NCBI GenBank assembly: GCA_029747585.1
Contig: JAPEVF010000553.1
Location: 1 to 30,575 of the forward strand
DNA length: 30,575 bases
Source of the DNA: Pleurotus djamor
Lineage: Eukaryota; Basidiomycota; Agaricomycetes; Agaricales; Pleurotaceae
Direction of reading: 5' to 3'
Each line of letters starts with the position of its first letter. Within the stretch, counting starts at the first letter, position 1. This document shows positions 1 to 10,018 of the stretch, one piece after another. The notes below the pieces were generated by a model. That model searched no databases. It was not told the origin of the DNA and saw only the letters and a program-made list of their open reading frames with translations. Made by a program: the position numbers and the translations under genes.

Positions 1-2
1 TC

Positions 3-155
3 GGCTCCCCATACTGGCTGAGCAATGGGACTATCTTTGGCTTTGATGGTCTTGGCATTCCATCAGACCAGCTGGTCTACGCAAGGTCTACGTTGGAAAA
101 AAAGTCAATGAGTGTGGCATTCCAACGAATAAGCATTACACACCCCGGGCAATGA
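3..155 (+). CDS. Possible 3' end of an upstream gene (partial)
   Basis: A reading frame is open from the window edge to a TGA at 153-155 and gives about 50 residues, starting GSPYWLSNGTIFGFDG and ending with an Arg-Ile-Ser-Ile-Thr stretch. The composition looks protein-like (Gly, aromatic and hydrophobic residues), but 50 codons without a stop can occur by chance. I recognise no family. If real, this is the terminal exon of a gene to the left, transcribed in the same direction as the RasGEF. No splice acceptor or start is needed inside the window, so nothing here confirms it. Confidence 0.25.
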   Translation, partial: GSPYWLSNGTIFGFDGLGIPSDQLVYARSTLEKKSMSVAFQRISITHPGQ

Positions 156-384
156 CATTTCATGCACTATGCTTGTGGAAAGCAAAGAGTGAGTTAATTA
201 TCTTGGCTGTGCAATGTTCTCACACATTTTGACTTTTGCGCGACCCTTTTTGTGCATACCAAATCGCGCGAACAATGGTCAGCCCACCGAGCCACTGTCC
301 CACCCTCTCGAACATATGACGTAGTGAGGTTTCGCTCTTAAACTCGATCACCCATCTTCCCTTGCGACCTCCTCGATCCCTTGT

Positions 385-398
385 NCCCCCCCCCCCCC
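385..398. repeat. Poly-C run with an ambiguous base
   Basis: An N at 385 is followed by a run of about 14 C residues, just upstream of the RasGEF start codon. It probably lies in the 5' leader. The run length is likely unreliable, as homopolymers are prone to sequencing error. The rest of 156-434 holds no gene I can support. Confidence 0.7.
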
Positions 399-434
399 AA
401 ATTGTTTCATCCCCGATCAATTTTACCCCGCAAA

Positions 435-3106
435 ATGTCTCAACAGCCCCACAAACATACAAAGATTCCAGGCGAATCTTCTTCATCTTCCGACACATCG
501 TCTGTCTGCGATGTCGATACCTGCGTCGGCATTCTTGGATGGTGCTCCCCCATGTCGAAGGAGGCTGAACCCACCCTAGAGTGTTTATTCCCAGCTATCG
601 CGTCCTCAATCAAACTCTTCCATGGGTTCCTCACTAAGGGCGATGAGAACAGCCTCCGTACTATGACGCCCATCCTCGCAGGGAATGTGGCCTCTGTATA
701 TAGGCAGCTCAAGGGCGGTCCAAAGGAGTTGGTCGATGACATGCGTTACTTGATATCCAAGTGTCAGGTACGACGATGTCTTACAGATTTTCGAACGCTT
801 TCCTTCCCCAAGAATCCGACGGCGGGCGAACGCGATGACTACTTTCGGTCAACCCAGGCCAATGTCAACCGCCTCGTATTTTTCTTAAAACAGTTCATCG
901 CCATCGTCAATACTTTGCTCATTGAACTTGGCCTTGCACCTTCTACACCAAAACCCTCACCACCTTCCTCTCGCAGCTCTTTGGCCCTTCCGTCTAATGA
1001 CAACCACGCCTCCGATGAAAGACTTGTTGGTGCCACAGCTCCGAAGCCACGCTTCACACCTACTCCCGTCATGAAGCCTACATTGTTGGTTCCCTTATTA
1101 CCCGCGTCCTACTCAACTGAGACGTTGGCTACCTACAAAACCACGTCAAGCGCAAAGTCCTTCCTTCGGGCCATGATTCGGCGCTTGGGGAAGTCCAAGT
1201 CCTCCCTTTCCGCTTCCTCTTCTACAAGCATCCTGGATCTCAAGACTTCATTCGATGCCCAAACCATCATCGAGCTAGTCGAAGACAAAAAGCTTCCCGA
1301 CATGCCCTATGACCCTCGGAGATCTGCTATATATTTTCCTATCGGTACAAAGTTCTCCAATATGGACATCGAGAAGTTGATGCCCAACATGGAAGATCAG
1401 ACCATCCGCCTCACCTCCGACGGCAAGCTTAAAGCTGCGTCTCTGACATCGCTCGTCCGCATCCTTACATCCCCAGAAGCCGCTCGCATCCCAGATTTCA
1501 CCCATATCTTCTTCATGACCTTCCGTTTCTTCACCACCCCAAGCGACCTCTTTGTTGCACTAATGGAACGTTTCAACGTCCTCTCCTCATGGATGACGCC
1601 GAAGCTCAACGAGACGGAGAAAGAGTTGGTATCACTCCAAGCGGAGGAAGTTCGAGTTAGCGTGGTCCGCGCGCTGGCTACCTGGCTTTGGGATTATTGG
1701 CGTCCCGAAACTGACTCTGCCATCCTCTCCAAAATCGAGGAGTTCGCGACCCGTGATCTTGTTGGGAACGTCCCTGACTTGAAAATCGCTTGGGGGCTAG
1801 CTCAAGCCGCTTGGAGGATTGATTCTGGGATGGCTCGTTACGGCAACAAAATCAAGCTTTCCGCCGTCCCTCCGGAAGAGATCTGTCCGCTCAAGGCCAC
1901 GGGTTACGACATCTACAAACTTTGCTCTCAAGGTCCTCCTACCCTAGGAGAAGTTTTCTGCGACGAGGGAGCTAGAGAAGAATTTGCGCGTCAGGTCACT
2001 ATCAAGGCCTCTGGGTTCTTCTTCTCCGTGAGCCCGAACGATATGATCATGCTATGGAAAGGGCGGACAAAGGGATTGGATAAAACTCGCCGAGCGTTGG
2101 AAAATTTGAATACTCTTGAGAGTGCCTTGTGTATTTGGACCCTTGAATCCATCCTAGCGGAGTCTGATCCCATCCACCGCGCCAACGTTTTGGAGTTCTG
2201 GATCGACATCACAACGGTACGTTCTTTCCATGTATAATCGGACACTTAGATTCATTTTGCTTCTTATTCTAGCGTTGTATCAAACTAAGGAATTTCAGCT
2301 CCGCATACAGTATATATTCCGGCCTCTCGAATAGCGCTATCTCTCGCTTGAAGATGACTGTTGCGGTGAGAATCCCGCCCGAACGCTCGTTATTGGTATA
2401 TTCACAACTGATGATTATGTTAGATTGTGACACCTCGCTTCAAGGCTCAGTACCGTGTATTTGACGCTCTGTTCCAAGGACGCAACTGGATCAACTATCG
2501 CAAAGTCCTGGAAGGGCCTCCGCAAGCCACCGTGCCCTTATTGTGTAAGTCTCTCGTCCATCGCAGCCCTCCAGATCCACTGACTTTATCGTGTTATCAA
2601 GTCGTGATGAAGCATGACGTATCTGCGACTGAGGGAATGGCGACCAAGTCACCCTCCGAACAGAATGGGGAGAAGACTCTGATTAACTACAACCCGGTTC
2701 GCGTCATGATGGACACTGTGACAAGTAAGTTGACTTCGATCCGCTCTTCATTTCATTCTCTCATCTCTTGGTCCCTCTAGCCATCGATAATTGTCGCGTC
2801 CAATACTACTTGAGTGAAGACGAAAACTATCAAGATTGGATGAAAGGCCAGCTTCGCCGTTATGAACTGACCGCGGCCGAAGAATCCCAACGCTTGAACG
2901 CGTTGTACCAAACTAGGTATGCTGCTCGCTACCCCAAAAGTCACCATGTCTGAGTCCCGTCTGTGGTGCCTTTTCTATCATTTAGTAAAAAGCACGAATC
3001 CAATTTCCCCCAAGCACTCGCGAAAGCCGATCTTTGGACTAATGCGATTCAAACATTTTGGCCGGATTACCCCGGTCCATTCCGCAAAGAAATGCCTCCC
3101 GGGTGA
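435..3106 (+). CDS. Ras guanine-nucleotide exchange factor (RasGEF_N + RasGEF)
   Basis: The protein would load GTP onto a Ras-family GTPase at the membrane. Exons 435-2216, 2273-2365, 2424-2544, 2602-2724, 2781-2916 and 2986-3106 join to 791 aa. The first 325 or so residues are a Ser/Pro-rich region preceded by a helical part. A RasGEF_N module follows at about 328-440 (includes LTSLVRILTSPEAARIPDF), then the Cdc25-type catalytic domain from about 486 to the end, with FARQVT, the RCIKLRNFSSAYSIFSGL helix across intron 1, and the INYRKVL segment. The ATG at 435 is the first in frame after the poly-C run. An optional intron at 768-812 (45 nt, no frame change, gt...ag) would remove 15 residues. 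The catalytic segment after VPLL is poorly conserved relative to classic Cdc25 proteins. No SH3 domain is visible. The substrate Ras cannot be told from sequence. Family call is firm; exact exon 1 structure is less so. Confidence 0.9.
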
Positions 3107-3768
3107 CAGCTCCCCACATTCGCCTTTTCTTCTCTAATACTCGATCCCTCTCTNAACCTCCCTCATTCCCCCCTTACCCTTGTTCACTTCACCATTACAT
3201 CCGCGTCATGATTACCCACCAGCCAATATCTTCATTCTTAATTCACATCAACGACTAACTCTCCTCCCTGTATCTCCTCTTCAGTCTTTCACTGGCCCTA
3301 CTTTATAGTCTGACATTCATTCGCTCTCATTTGTGCCTCGCCTCCCATCATCACACACTCTTTAGCCTCTTTTCACCTCACTACTTCACTCGAGATTCGC
3401 CGCTCTTTTTCGTAATCCAATCACTCGAGTTTAGTCTCCACGCTCTTTTTCTGCCTCCATTTCCACATAAATTTCATCACTTCACTCGACTGTTATTAGC
3501 TAGTTTTTCGGAGAATGACACGTCGCTATCGTTTTGTGCTTCCTCTAAGTTGAAACAAGCTCCGAACAAGAGGACTGGGGTTTATGTGTCCAAGTCTCCA
3601 TCATTTGTCCACATACTAAGCACCACCTTCATGATATGATCATCACACTGACGGCGTTCTTTTCCAACTCCCTACACCGGGTTCAAGGATCGTTGAACAC
3701 AAGGGGATCTCTCAGGGAAGCTTCTCAGAATCTGGAAATATCCCCTCGTGGAATGCCGGTAAAACCAT
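3107..3768. other. Intergenic, pyrimidine-rich on the + strand
   Basis: The stretch between the RasGEF stop and the ligase promoter is strongly C/T-rich on the + strand, especially 3120-3500, and contains an N at 3154. A 102-codon frame at 3331-3639 is Phe/Ser/Leu-rich low-complexity translation of this tract and I do not accept it as a gene. It likely holds the RasGEF 3' UTR and the upstream part of the ligase promoter. Confidence 0.5.
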
Positions 3769-3775
3769 TATAAAG
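3769..3775 (+). promoter_or_regulatory. TATA-like element of the CoA ligase gene
   Basis: TATAAAG lies 63 bases upstream of the ATG at 3832, a spacing suitable for a core promoter with a short leader. It is identified by sequence only. Confidence 0.45.
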
Positions 3776-3831
3776 CTTCCCCACCCCCACACCCCGCCAA
3801 GAGTGAGGTCTTCCCAACACGTCCTTGAATC

Positions 3832-6504
3832 ATGGCCGATATCCCTGCACCTATCCAAGAACTGCCCCCAATCCCCGACAACCTCACTGTGCCTCAGTTT
3901 TTGTTAGATCAGAACCATCCCGCGCGACCTCTTCCTCCTCGTGGCGGGAATCCTTGGCTCATCGACGACACAACAGGTCGACGCGTCTCACAAGAAGAAG
4001 TGAGCAGTCTCGACTCCACAATCAACATGAAGAACTCATTTGGCACGAGTTCAGTTGCGTGCACGAACCTATGGTCTCGCCAATGTTCTATTCTCTGAAT
4101 ACGGCGTTCGTGAGTGACTTTCATCTTACTTCAATTCTTGAGCTTTTACCGGAGCCTTATGTTCTTTTCCAGGTGAAAATGATGTCGGTATGTTGTGGAA
4201 ACGTGGACAGATTGACAGTGAATGTCTGACGAGGAGTAGTATTGATATTCAGCAGGAATCATATAGGTGGGCATTGCGGTTACATTCTTTTGCAATTAAA
4301 ACGTTGGGGCCTGACATTCGTTAGACTATCCCGTTGTTATATGGTACCTTTTTCGTCCCTGGTGACTTGACCTATGTAGACTTACTCCGAGACGTTCAAA
4401 GGGCCGTCCATCGAGTTGGGGCAATCGTGTCGTGTGTACTTCCGATTCATCATTTCGCTCGCTAGAAGCTGAAACTTCGCCAGTGGTGCCAACCCGGACT
4501 ACACAACCGATGAATTGGTCTATCAACTTGAAGCAACCAAAGCTACCATGATGTTCGTCTACCCAGATTCCCTTGAAGCGACAAGGGCTGCTGCCGAGCG
4601 TGTTGGTCTTTCATTGAACCGAATCGTAGCATTTGGTGATTCTACGCGCGGCGCGCACAGATGCAGTGAAGAACTCATCCAGAGTGGGTTAAAGATGGAG
4701 CCTCGGTTCAAAGAACGCCAGTTAGCTCCAGGTGAAGGGAAAACGAAGCTGGCTTTTCTTAGCTTTTCGTCCGGCACTACTGGAAAGCCGAAAGTATTAT
4801 TTCTGAACTCCCCCCACGGCGATCCACTTTTTGACCGAGTTCACGCAGGCTGTTGCTATTCCTCACATAGCGCTGATAGCCAACGTTATCCAGCTAGCCA
4901 TTCACAATAAGGTCAATGTCGCGTACACAACTTGGAACGAACGGCGTTTTAGGCCGGGAGATATCTGCATAGCAGTACTGCCCTTCTACCGTGAGTCCTT
5001 TCTCCGACATTTGCTCTTGACTCTAGAAGCGACTGACTCCATTGATTGGGAAGACATATATGGCCTTGTCATAAACGTTCGCTTATTATTCTCAGAAGAA
5101 GTCACTGAGCATGACTGATAAAAATAATCATAGATGCATTTCTTCTTGTTCTCAGCGGTGAGAAACCTTCTTTGTAGTCGACTCACCCTCGCTAACAAGC
5201 ATCCTCTGTCCAGTTGACCCTCGTTGTTGTTCCCAAGTTCAACTTCGTCGGGATGTTGGCCAGTATCGCTAAGCATCGGATAACCCATCTAACGTACAGC
5301 CGTTGCTATCCTTCCGCTGCCTATCCCACTCATTCCCTTTCTAGGTTAGTTCCTCCGCAGGTCGTGCTCCTCTGCAAAGTGAGTGCTAGTGTTTCGCTTT
5401 GTTGTACCACTTTACACCTTGCTATACAGCATCCTGCCGTCAAAGAGTATGACCTCAGTAGTGTGCGATATATCATGGTCGGCGCGGCACCGCTTACATA
5501 CGAAGTGACTGAACAACTTATCAAGTTGTTCCCTCGTGCGCACATTGGTCAAGCCTACGGTACAAGCCATGTTTGGCCTTATCCCATGGGTCCCATCGCT
5601 TATTGGCATATCACAGGGATGACAGAGACATGCACAGCTGTAACGATGTGGTCTACTGATACAAAGCGAGGCCCGTTCGGATCTGCTGGACAATTAATTC
5701 CTGGAACTGTCGCTCGCGTTGAGAAGCCCGACGGAACCCTGGCTGGCTTGAACGAAGCAGGGCATTTATTGATCAAGACACCTTCCGCTGCCCTCTGTTA
5801 TGCGAATAATAAACAGGCGTAAGTTTCCCTTGAAGAACCCGGGTTTCGTTTTTGCATCTCTCATGGTTGAACATATAGCACGGAAGAAACCTTCGTAAAC
5901 GGGTTCGTCAATGACCCTTTGATTGATATTCCTGGTGTTTATCTTTCTTTTTAGTTGGGTACGAACAGGCGATGAGGTCAAGATTGATGAAGACAAAGTC
6001 GTCTGGGTGCTTGATCGTATCAAAGAGATCATGAAAGTCCGAGGATTCCAAGTGGCCCCTGCGGAGTTGGAAGGATGTATCCTTGACCATGAAGATGTCT
6101 CAGACGCCTGTGTTGTTGGGGTACCAGACGAGTATAGCGGAGAGTTGCCTTTGGCGTTTGTTGTGCCTAGTGAACAAGCAGCGAAACGAATCAAAACCAT
6201 GCCTGGTGCCGCCGAAGAGATGAAAGCTTCTATAATGAAGGTACACTCCATCCCTCACAAAGGCACCAGGGTATTTCCTTATTGACGGTTTACACAGCAC
6301 GTTGCATCCAACAAAGTCAAATACAAGCATCTCACCGGCGTCGAGATTACTGATGCCATTCCCAAGAACCCGAGTGGTAAAACAATCCTCTTGCATCGAA
6401 CGCCGTTTTCAACTTTCGTACTCAACCTTCTCATAGGTAAACTTCTTAGACGAGTGCTGCGCGACCGAGCGAAGGTACTCGTACGAGTGAAAGCCAAACT
6501 CTAG
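3832..6504 (+). CDS. AMP-dependent acyl/4-coumarate:CoA ligase-like enzyme
   Basis: A member of the ANL adenylating superfamily: it would activate a carboxylic acid with ATP and transfer the acyl group to CoA. Eighteen exons give 572 aa: 3832-3999, 4055-4109, 4173-4187, 4237-4266, 4325-4343, 4402-4431, 4484-4793, 4849-4990, 5054-5076, 5134-5157, 5214-5293, 5345-5378, 5430-5559, 5617-5818, 5879-5902, 5955-6240, 6298-6376, 6437-6504. Visible motifs are the phosphate loop LSFSSGTTGKPK (ending at residue 209), GMTET (354-358), GWVRTGDE (429-436), the hinge-side RIKEIMKVRGFQVAPAELE, and the catalytic lysine in NPSGKLLRR (Lys 552). Length is normal for 4CL-type enzymes. No clear peroxisomal targeting signal ends the protein (it ends KAKL, only loosely PTS1-like). 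The raw frames look broken, but every gap is explained by an intron with standard borders, so it is intact. Substrate unknown; a 4-coumarate role is not shown. Confidence 0.93.
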
Positions 6505-6621
6505 GATCTTCGGACGGATGTCATAATGGGCTTGGAGTCTTCGACACAGGTTGTGAGGATCTCCACAATTTGGCGATCTGCTTTAGGGATATACCGCTTT
6601 CTCCACAATGTATTTCTACCT

Positions 6622-7405
6622 TCAATACACCCCAGGAATGAGCCAATATGGCACGGCCTCCCTCCACATATCCCACTCCCTCCCGAATTTCTTCCTCAGC
6701 ATCTTGTCTTCCTTGTCCATCCTGGCGTAGGCCCAAGGGTAGATAGCAACGCACATAACTGTGACAATGGCAAGCCTCCAGTATAAATGCCCCACCACCG
6801 TACATTCCGTCAACCATGACCCGCGGACCAGCTGAGAACCTGGGGTGGCGAACCAGATCATTAAAAAGCATGTGTATGATGGATGGCGCACGATGGAATA
6901 GGGACAGGTTGTAATGAGCTTGTGGCCCTCCCGGATGCTCAGGTCATACGTGAAGTAACGACCGAGGACGATAAAGCAGTGGCGACGGAGGAGGGCCGCA
7001 CCAGTGATGGATATGCTGCTCAACATGACGAACGCTGGGTTGATGGAAAGGCGGTATGCATTTGAAATTTTGCTGAAAGGGAGGAGCGCAGTGACGACTT
7101 TGTAATACACAGAATCGGGGCCGGTGAAGAGCGTCAAAATCGTGATGACCTCGCACAACGGTAGGATGATGGTTCCGATCTGAATGGTTGGATGTCAGCT
7201 GGCAGGTACGACATTCAGTTAGTGCATTGAGAGTCAACGAACCCTAAGAACGGTCACGAATCCGTGGGTGCAATGTTCCCACCTTGAGTCGTTCGGAGGA
7301 CGTAGGCGGGTGAAATTTTCCCGGGTCTCTAGAAGCGAGAAACCCAGCAATGACATTTATCACCAAGAAAGTGAGTTTGAATAGGGCTGGTGCGGTCGAA
7401 GGCAT
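6622..7405 (-). CDS. Isoprenylcysteine carboxyl methyltransferase-like (ICMT) membrane protein
   Basis: Two exons on the minus strand (7405-7283 and 7179-6622, 103-nt intron with a ctaac branch-like site) give 226 aa. ICMT enzymes methylate the C-terminal prenylcysteine of CaaX proteins such as Ras in the ER membrane, using S-adenosylmethionine. The protein shows an N-terminal hydrophobic segment, several further membrane stretches, SIREGHKLITTCPYSIVRHP followed by SYT, and the C-terminal EDKMLRKKFGREWDMW block ending PYWLIPGVY, which together match the ICMT/PEMT fold. Length is close to the usual 200-280 aa. It converges with the ligase gene, whose stop lies 117 bases away. Mushroom genomes often carry several ICMT-like copies, so this need not be the housekeeping Ste14; an accessory methyltransferase is possible. 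Confidence 0.85.
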
Positions 7406-9121
7406 GGTGGTGGTAGGTTAAGACCATCAAAAGAGCTTCGGCCTCTTAAAAGAGGATCTTGAAGATGCGCATGTGCATGAACCCTCGATTATTACGAGAA
7501 CAAGTCGGTGGATAGCTTTTGGGAGGCCCGATAACCTGGACATAGAGACTTGGTATAATAGGGTTATCTTCTGATTCACAGTTCGAATAGAATGACTAGT
7601 GGAGCGGCGGCGCTTTCTAATATTTCGCCGGAAAGATCCAAGAATTTGGAGGGGAAATAGTTCCGCGTCCTTGTTCCTGGACGTAGACAAGATGATCCGC
7701 GCAAGCGCAGATCGCGAGAGCGGATTGACTAGGAAGCAGCAAAAAGCACTATGTAGTATGCACCAACGCGGGGACTCCGAGGGAAAACTCGGCCAGGACA
7801 CCAGTAAAAGCTTCAAGTCTTGTGTGTTACTATAATTGCAATGCCAGATTCGTTGTGATGCCCGAAAAATCAATTGGTGAACGTCGATGAAGAATCTTGG
7901 ATGAACGGCAAGGTTTGAGTTGCATGTCTGGCGCCCAGGCGCTTATCGTCTTAAGTTTTGTCAAAAACCAACTTGATTCTGCGATACCCCTTGCCTTCTC
8001 GCCGTGCCAGACAAAGCGATGCAACGGCGGCCCTTTGGGTAGTACTTGTCTAGCATAGTCTTCGGAATATTGGATCGGCTCTTTGGACTGGTATGGTGTG
8101 TACCTCACAATCGAAATTTTCTTACGCACCTCTAGAAACGATGTCGACCTTGGCTACAGCCGAAATGTGAAGTTGGGATGCATATTGAGGGGATACAAAC
8201 GGGACTACTTTCCTACATCCTTCGATTCCCCTCGGGAACGCCCTCGTCATCCAAATTCCCCCCGCACGCCTAGCAAGCACGGGACCAAGACGTCTTACAA
8301 TATATGTCCAATTCCTAGCTGTGACTCCGTGGTCAGTATCCGCAATCGCGCGCTGAGGTCATGTCTCTCGTCAATGAAGCCTTCCTGGAATAAGAAACGC
8401 GGAGGCGCCCTTGTTGTCTAGCATTCGACCGGCCATCTTCTGGGTTCTAAGATGGTCCAATGTTCTCGTCCCCTCTCACTCTCCAAACCTTGACCTCGCT
8501 TTCCCTCAACAGGTACAAGAAGTGGAAGCCTCCTCAGTGTGTCTGTGAGTAACCCACAATGCATTGGTACCTCGGACTCGGCTGCTCTTCGTTGGCATCC
8601 ATGAGCTAGGACGGCAGCCATTTTGGTTTCGGTCATTGCCTGCCACTTCGCCTGCCATTCACAGTCTGCGGCCAAGAGAAGAACTTGACTCTCACCTCCT
8701 GAACTGCACTTTTTCACCCATGATGAACTCAGCACAGCATGACTTTGTGAGTTTTAATTGAATCGATCTATCCACTAGTACTGATTAAGCATCGCTTATG
8801 GAACGGCCGCCGATATAAAGTATTGAGGTGAATCTGCACGCGAAGGTGTTTGTCTCCTCCAATCGAGTGCATGACCTTTCATCCGTACCGCCACTGACAG
8901 AAGTTAATTCTAAAACGTCTGCCATCAAATCTGCTATTCAGGTCTCGCGATCCTCATCTTCGCTTCGGACGACGCTTTTTGACTGATTCCCTCAACCTTC
9001 TCAGTGTTTGGCGACACAAAAATAAATCGGGCTCGGACATGGGCCCGTCCTAGATATTCATTCAATAATAACCGAATCATATCGGTCATGGTCTCGGCGT
9101 GTCTGCCCGAGGTACCAAGCA
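7406..9121. other. Gene-poor stretch, no supported gene
   Basis: About 1.7 kb without a gene that I can support. Several frames of 65-148 codons exist on both strands but lack family motifs and credible splice extensions. The best of them is listed separately (7830-8129). I saw no terminal repeats, target-site duplications or transposase motifs. The region holds the promoter of the ICMT-like gene (right side of 7405) and of the NTF2-like gene. Confidence 0.5.
7830..8129 (-). CDS. Uncertain ORF, unrecognised, 99 aa
   Basis: A minus-strand frame beginning MRKKISIVRYTPYQSKEP gives 99 aa, with a mixed charged and aromatic composition (later RFVWHGEKARGIAESSWFL). It looks more protein-like than neighbouring frames. 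I found no family resemblance, membrane segment or clear partner exon. It may be a gene fragment, a terminal exon of a gene I cannot complete, or chance. Confidence 0.2.
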   Translation of the reverse strand: MRKKISIVRYTPYQSKEPIQYSEDYARQVLPKGPPLHRFVWHGEKARGIAESSWFLTKLKTISAWAPDMQLKPCRSSKILHRRSPIDFSGITTNLALQL

Positions 9122-9128
9122 TATAAAC
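9122..9128 (+). promoter_or_regulatory. TATA-like element of the NTF2-like gene
   Basis: TATAAAC is 38-44 bases upstream of the ATG at 9166. The short distance implies a very short leader if it is used with that ATG; the later in-frame ATG at 9196 would fit a more typical spacing. Confidence 0.35.
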
Positions 9129-9165
9129 ATCTCCTCGTACACATTTACTGCCCCCAGACTTCTCC

Positions 9166-9642
9166 ATGATCCAACTCTCAGCCACCAAACCAATAATGCC
9201 ACCTCGCTATAATGTCCTCTGGACTACAGATCACCTTCGCAGAGCAGCCGACGCCTTTCTCGCTGACCTTCGTTCAGCACATTCTGTCGTCGTTCTCAAT
9301 CACTTCTCTACCACTGAACTCATCACGTTCGACCACTCACCGCGAGATTCGTATCATTCCATCCTCTATGGAGTCAACGCTGTTCGCTCTTATCTTGACC
9401 TCATCGCGACCCATTGGACGTGTCATGATTTAATCAGACATCACATGGAAGTTTCGCTTGAGTCGAAGCAGGTCGTGGTTACCGCCAGCGCTACATGGAA
9501 ATGGAAGAAATCCAAGAAAAGCTGGAAAGAGGACTTCACTTGTACTCTGACTTATGACGAGTCGATGAAGATCAAAACCTTCGTGATACGGACAGACTCA
9601 GCTCCAGAAACATGCGTGATGCGCGCAGTAGAAAGGCCCTAG
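9166..9642 (+). CDS. Small NTF2/SnoaL-like fold protein
   Basis: A single-exon gene of 158 aa. The layout is that of compact alpha+beta NTF2-like proteins common in mushroom genomes: an N-terminal helix (HLRRAADAFLADLRSAHSV), HFSTTELITFDH, a YGVNAVRSYLDLIATHW segment where the family has a gly-x-x-x-hydrophobic helix, then three long strands ending in TLTYDESMKIKTFVIRTDS. Such proteins may bind small ligands or act as simple isomerases, but most fungal members have no known role. No catalytic residues are diagnostic here. The start could be 9166 (MIQL) or 9196 (MPPRYN), the latter removing ten weakly conserved residues. It is intronless, unlike every other accepted gene here. Confidence 0.7.
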   Translation: MIQLSATKPIMPPRYNVLWTTDHLRRAADAFLADLRSAHSVVVLNHFSTTELITFDHSPRDSYHSILYGVNAVRSYLDLIATHWTCHDLIRHHMEVSLESKQVVVTASATWKWKKSKKSWKEDFTCTLTYDESMKIKTFVIRTDSAPETCVMRAVERP

Positions 9643-10018
9643 TGTTCCATTTTCGTGTGCTTCTGATATCTATGTACACGCCAAGGTATTTGTTCCCTGC
9701 TTTTTGCCACAAACTTCGGGCACTGACCGATGGATATCTTAGACCTATTCGGTGTTCGGTCGGAATCTACCCCGAGTGTAGGGTTGAACTCGGACAACAA
9801 ACATATCATCATCACAACGAGCCACCATCGCGCCTAAATATGTCCTTATGGACTAATTTAAAGTACGGACTTATTAGTATTCATAAATACCCTCCAAGTA
9901 AGTAGATATGTCATCCCCCTAGCTTCACCATATGCCAACTCCAAATCGAATGTTTAGTAGAGTAGCGAAATCTAAGCCGTGCGCCGTGAAGTCGTCGAAT
10001 CCATGCTGGAAGAGGCCT

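Noticed and set aside
3331..3639. 102-codon frame between RasGEF and ligase
   Set aside because: Translation of a C/T-rich tract, Phe/Ser/Leu/His biased, no homology-like features or clear splice partners.
5766..6251. 161-codon minus-strand frame over the ligase C-terminus
   Set aside because: Antisense shadow of exons 15-16 of the ligase, which carry the conserved GDE and hinge motifs on the + strand.
3831..6504. Frameshifts or pseudogenisation of the ligase gene
   Set aside because: Every break coincides with a gt...ag intron, and the joined frame retains all ANL motifs with a total length divisible by three.
8418..8735. 105-codon minus-strand frame
   Set aside because: No family resemblance, unusual Trp/Arg-rich composition and no credible start context; the plus strand overlaps with an equally unsupported frame.
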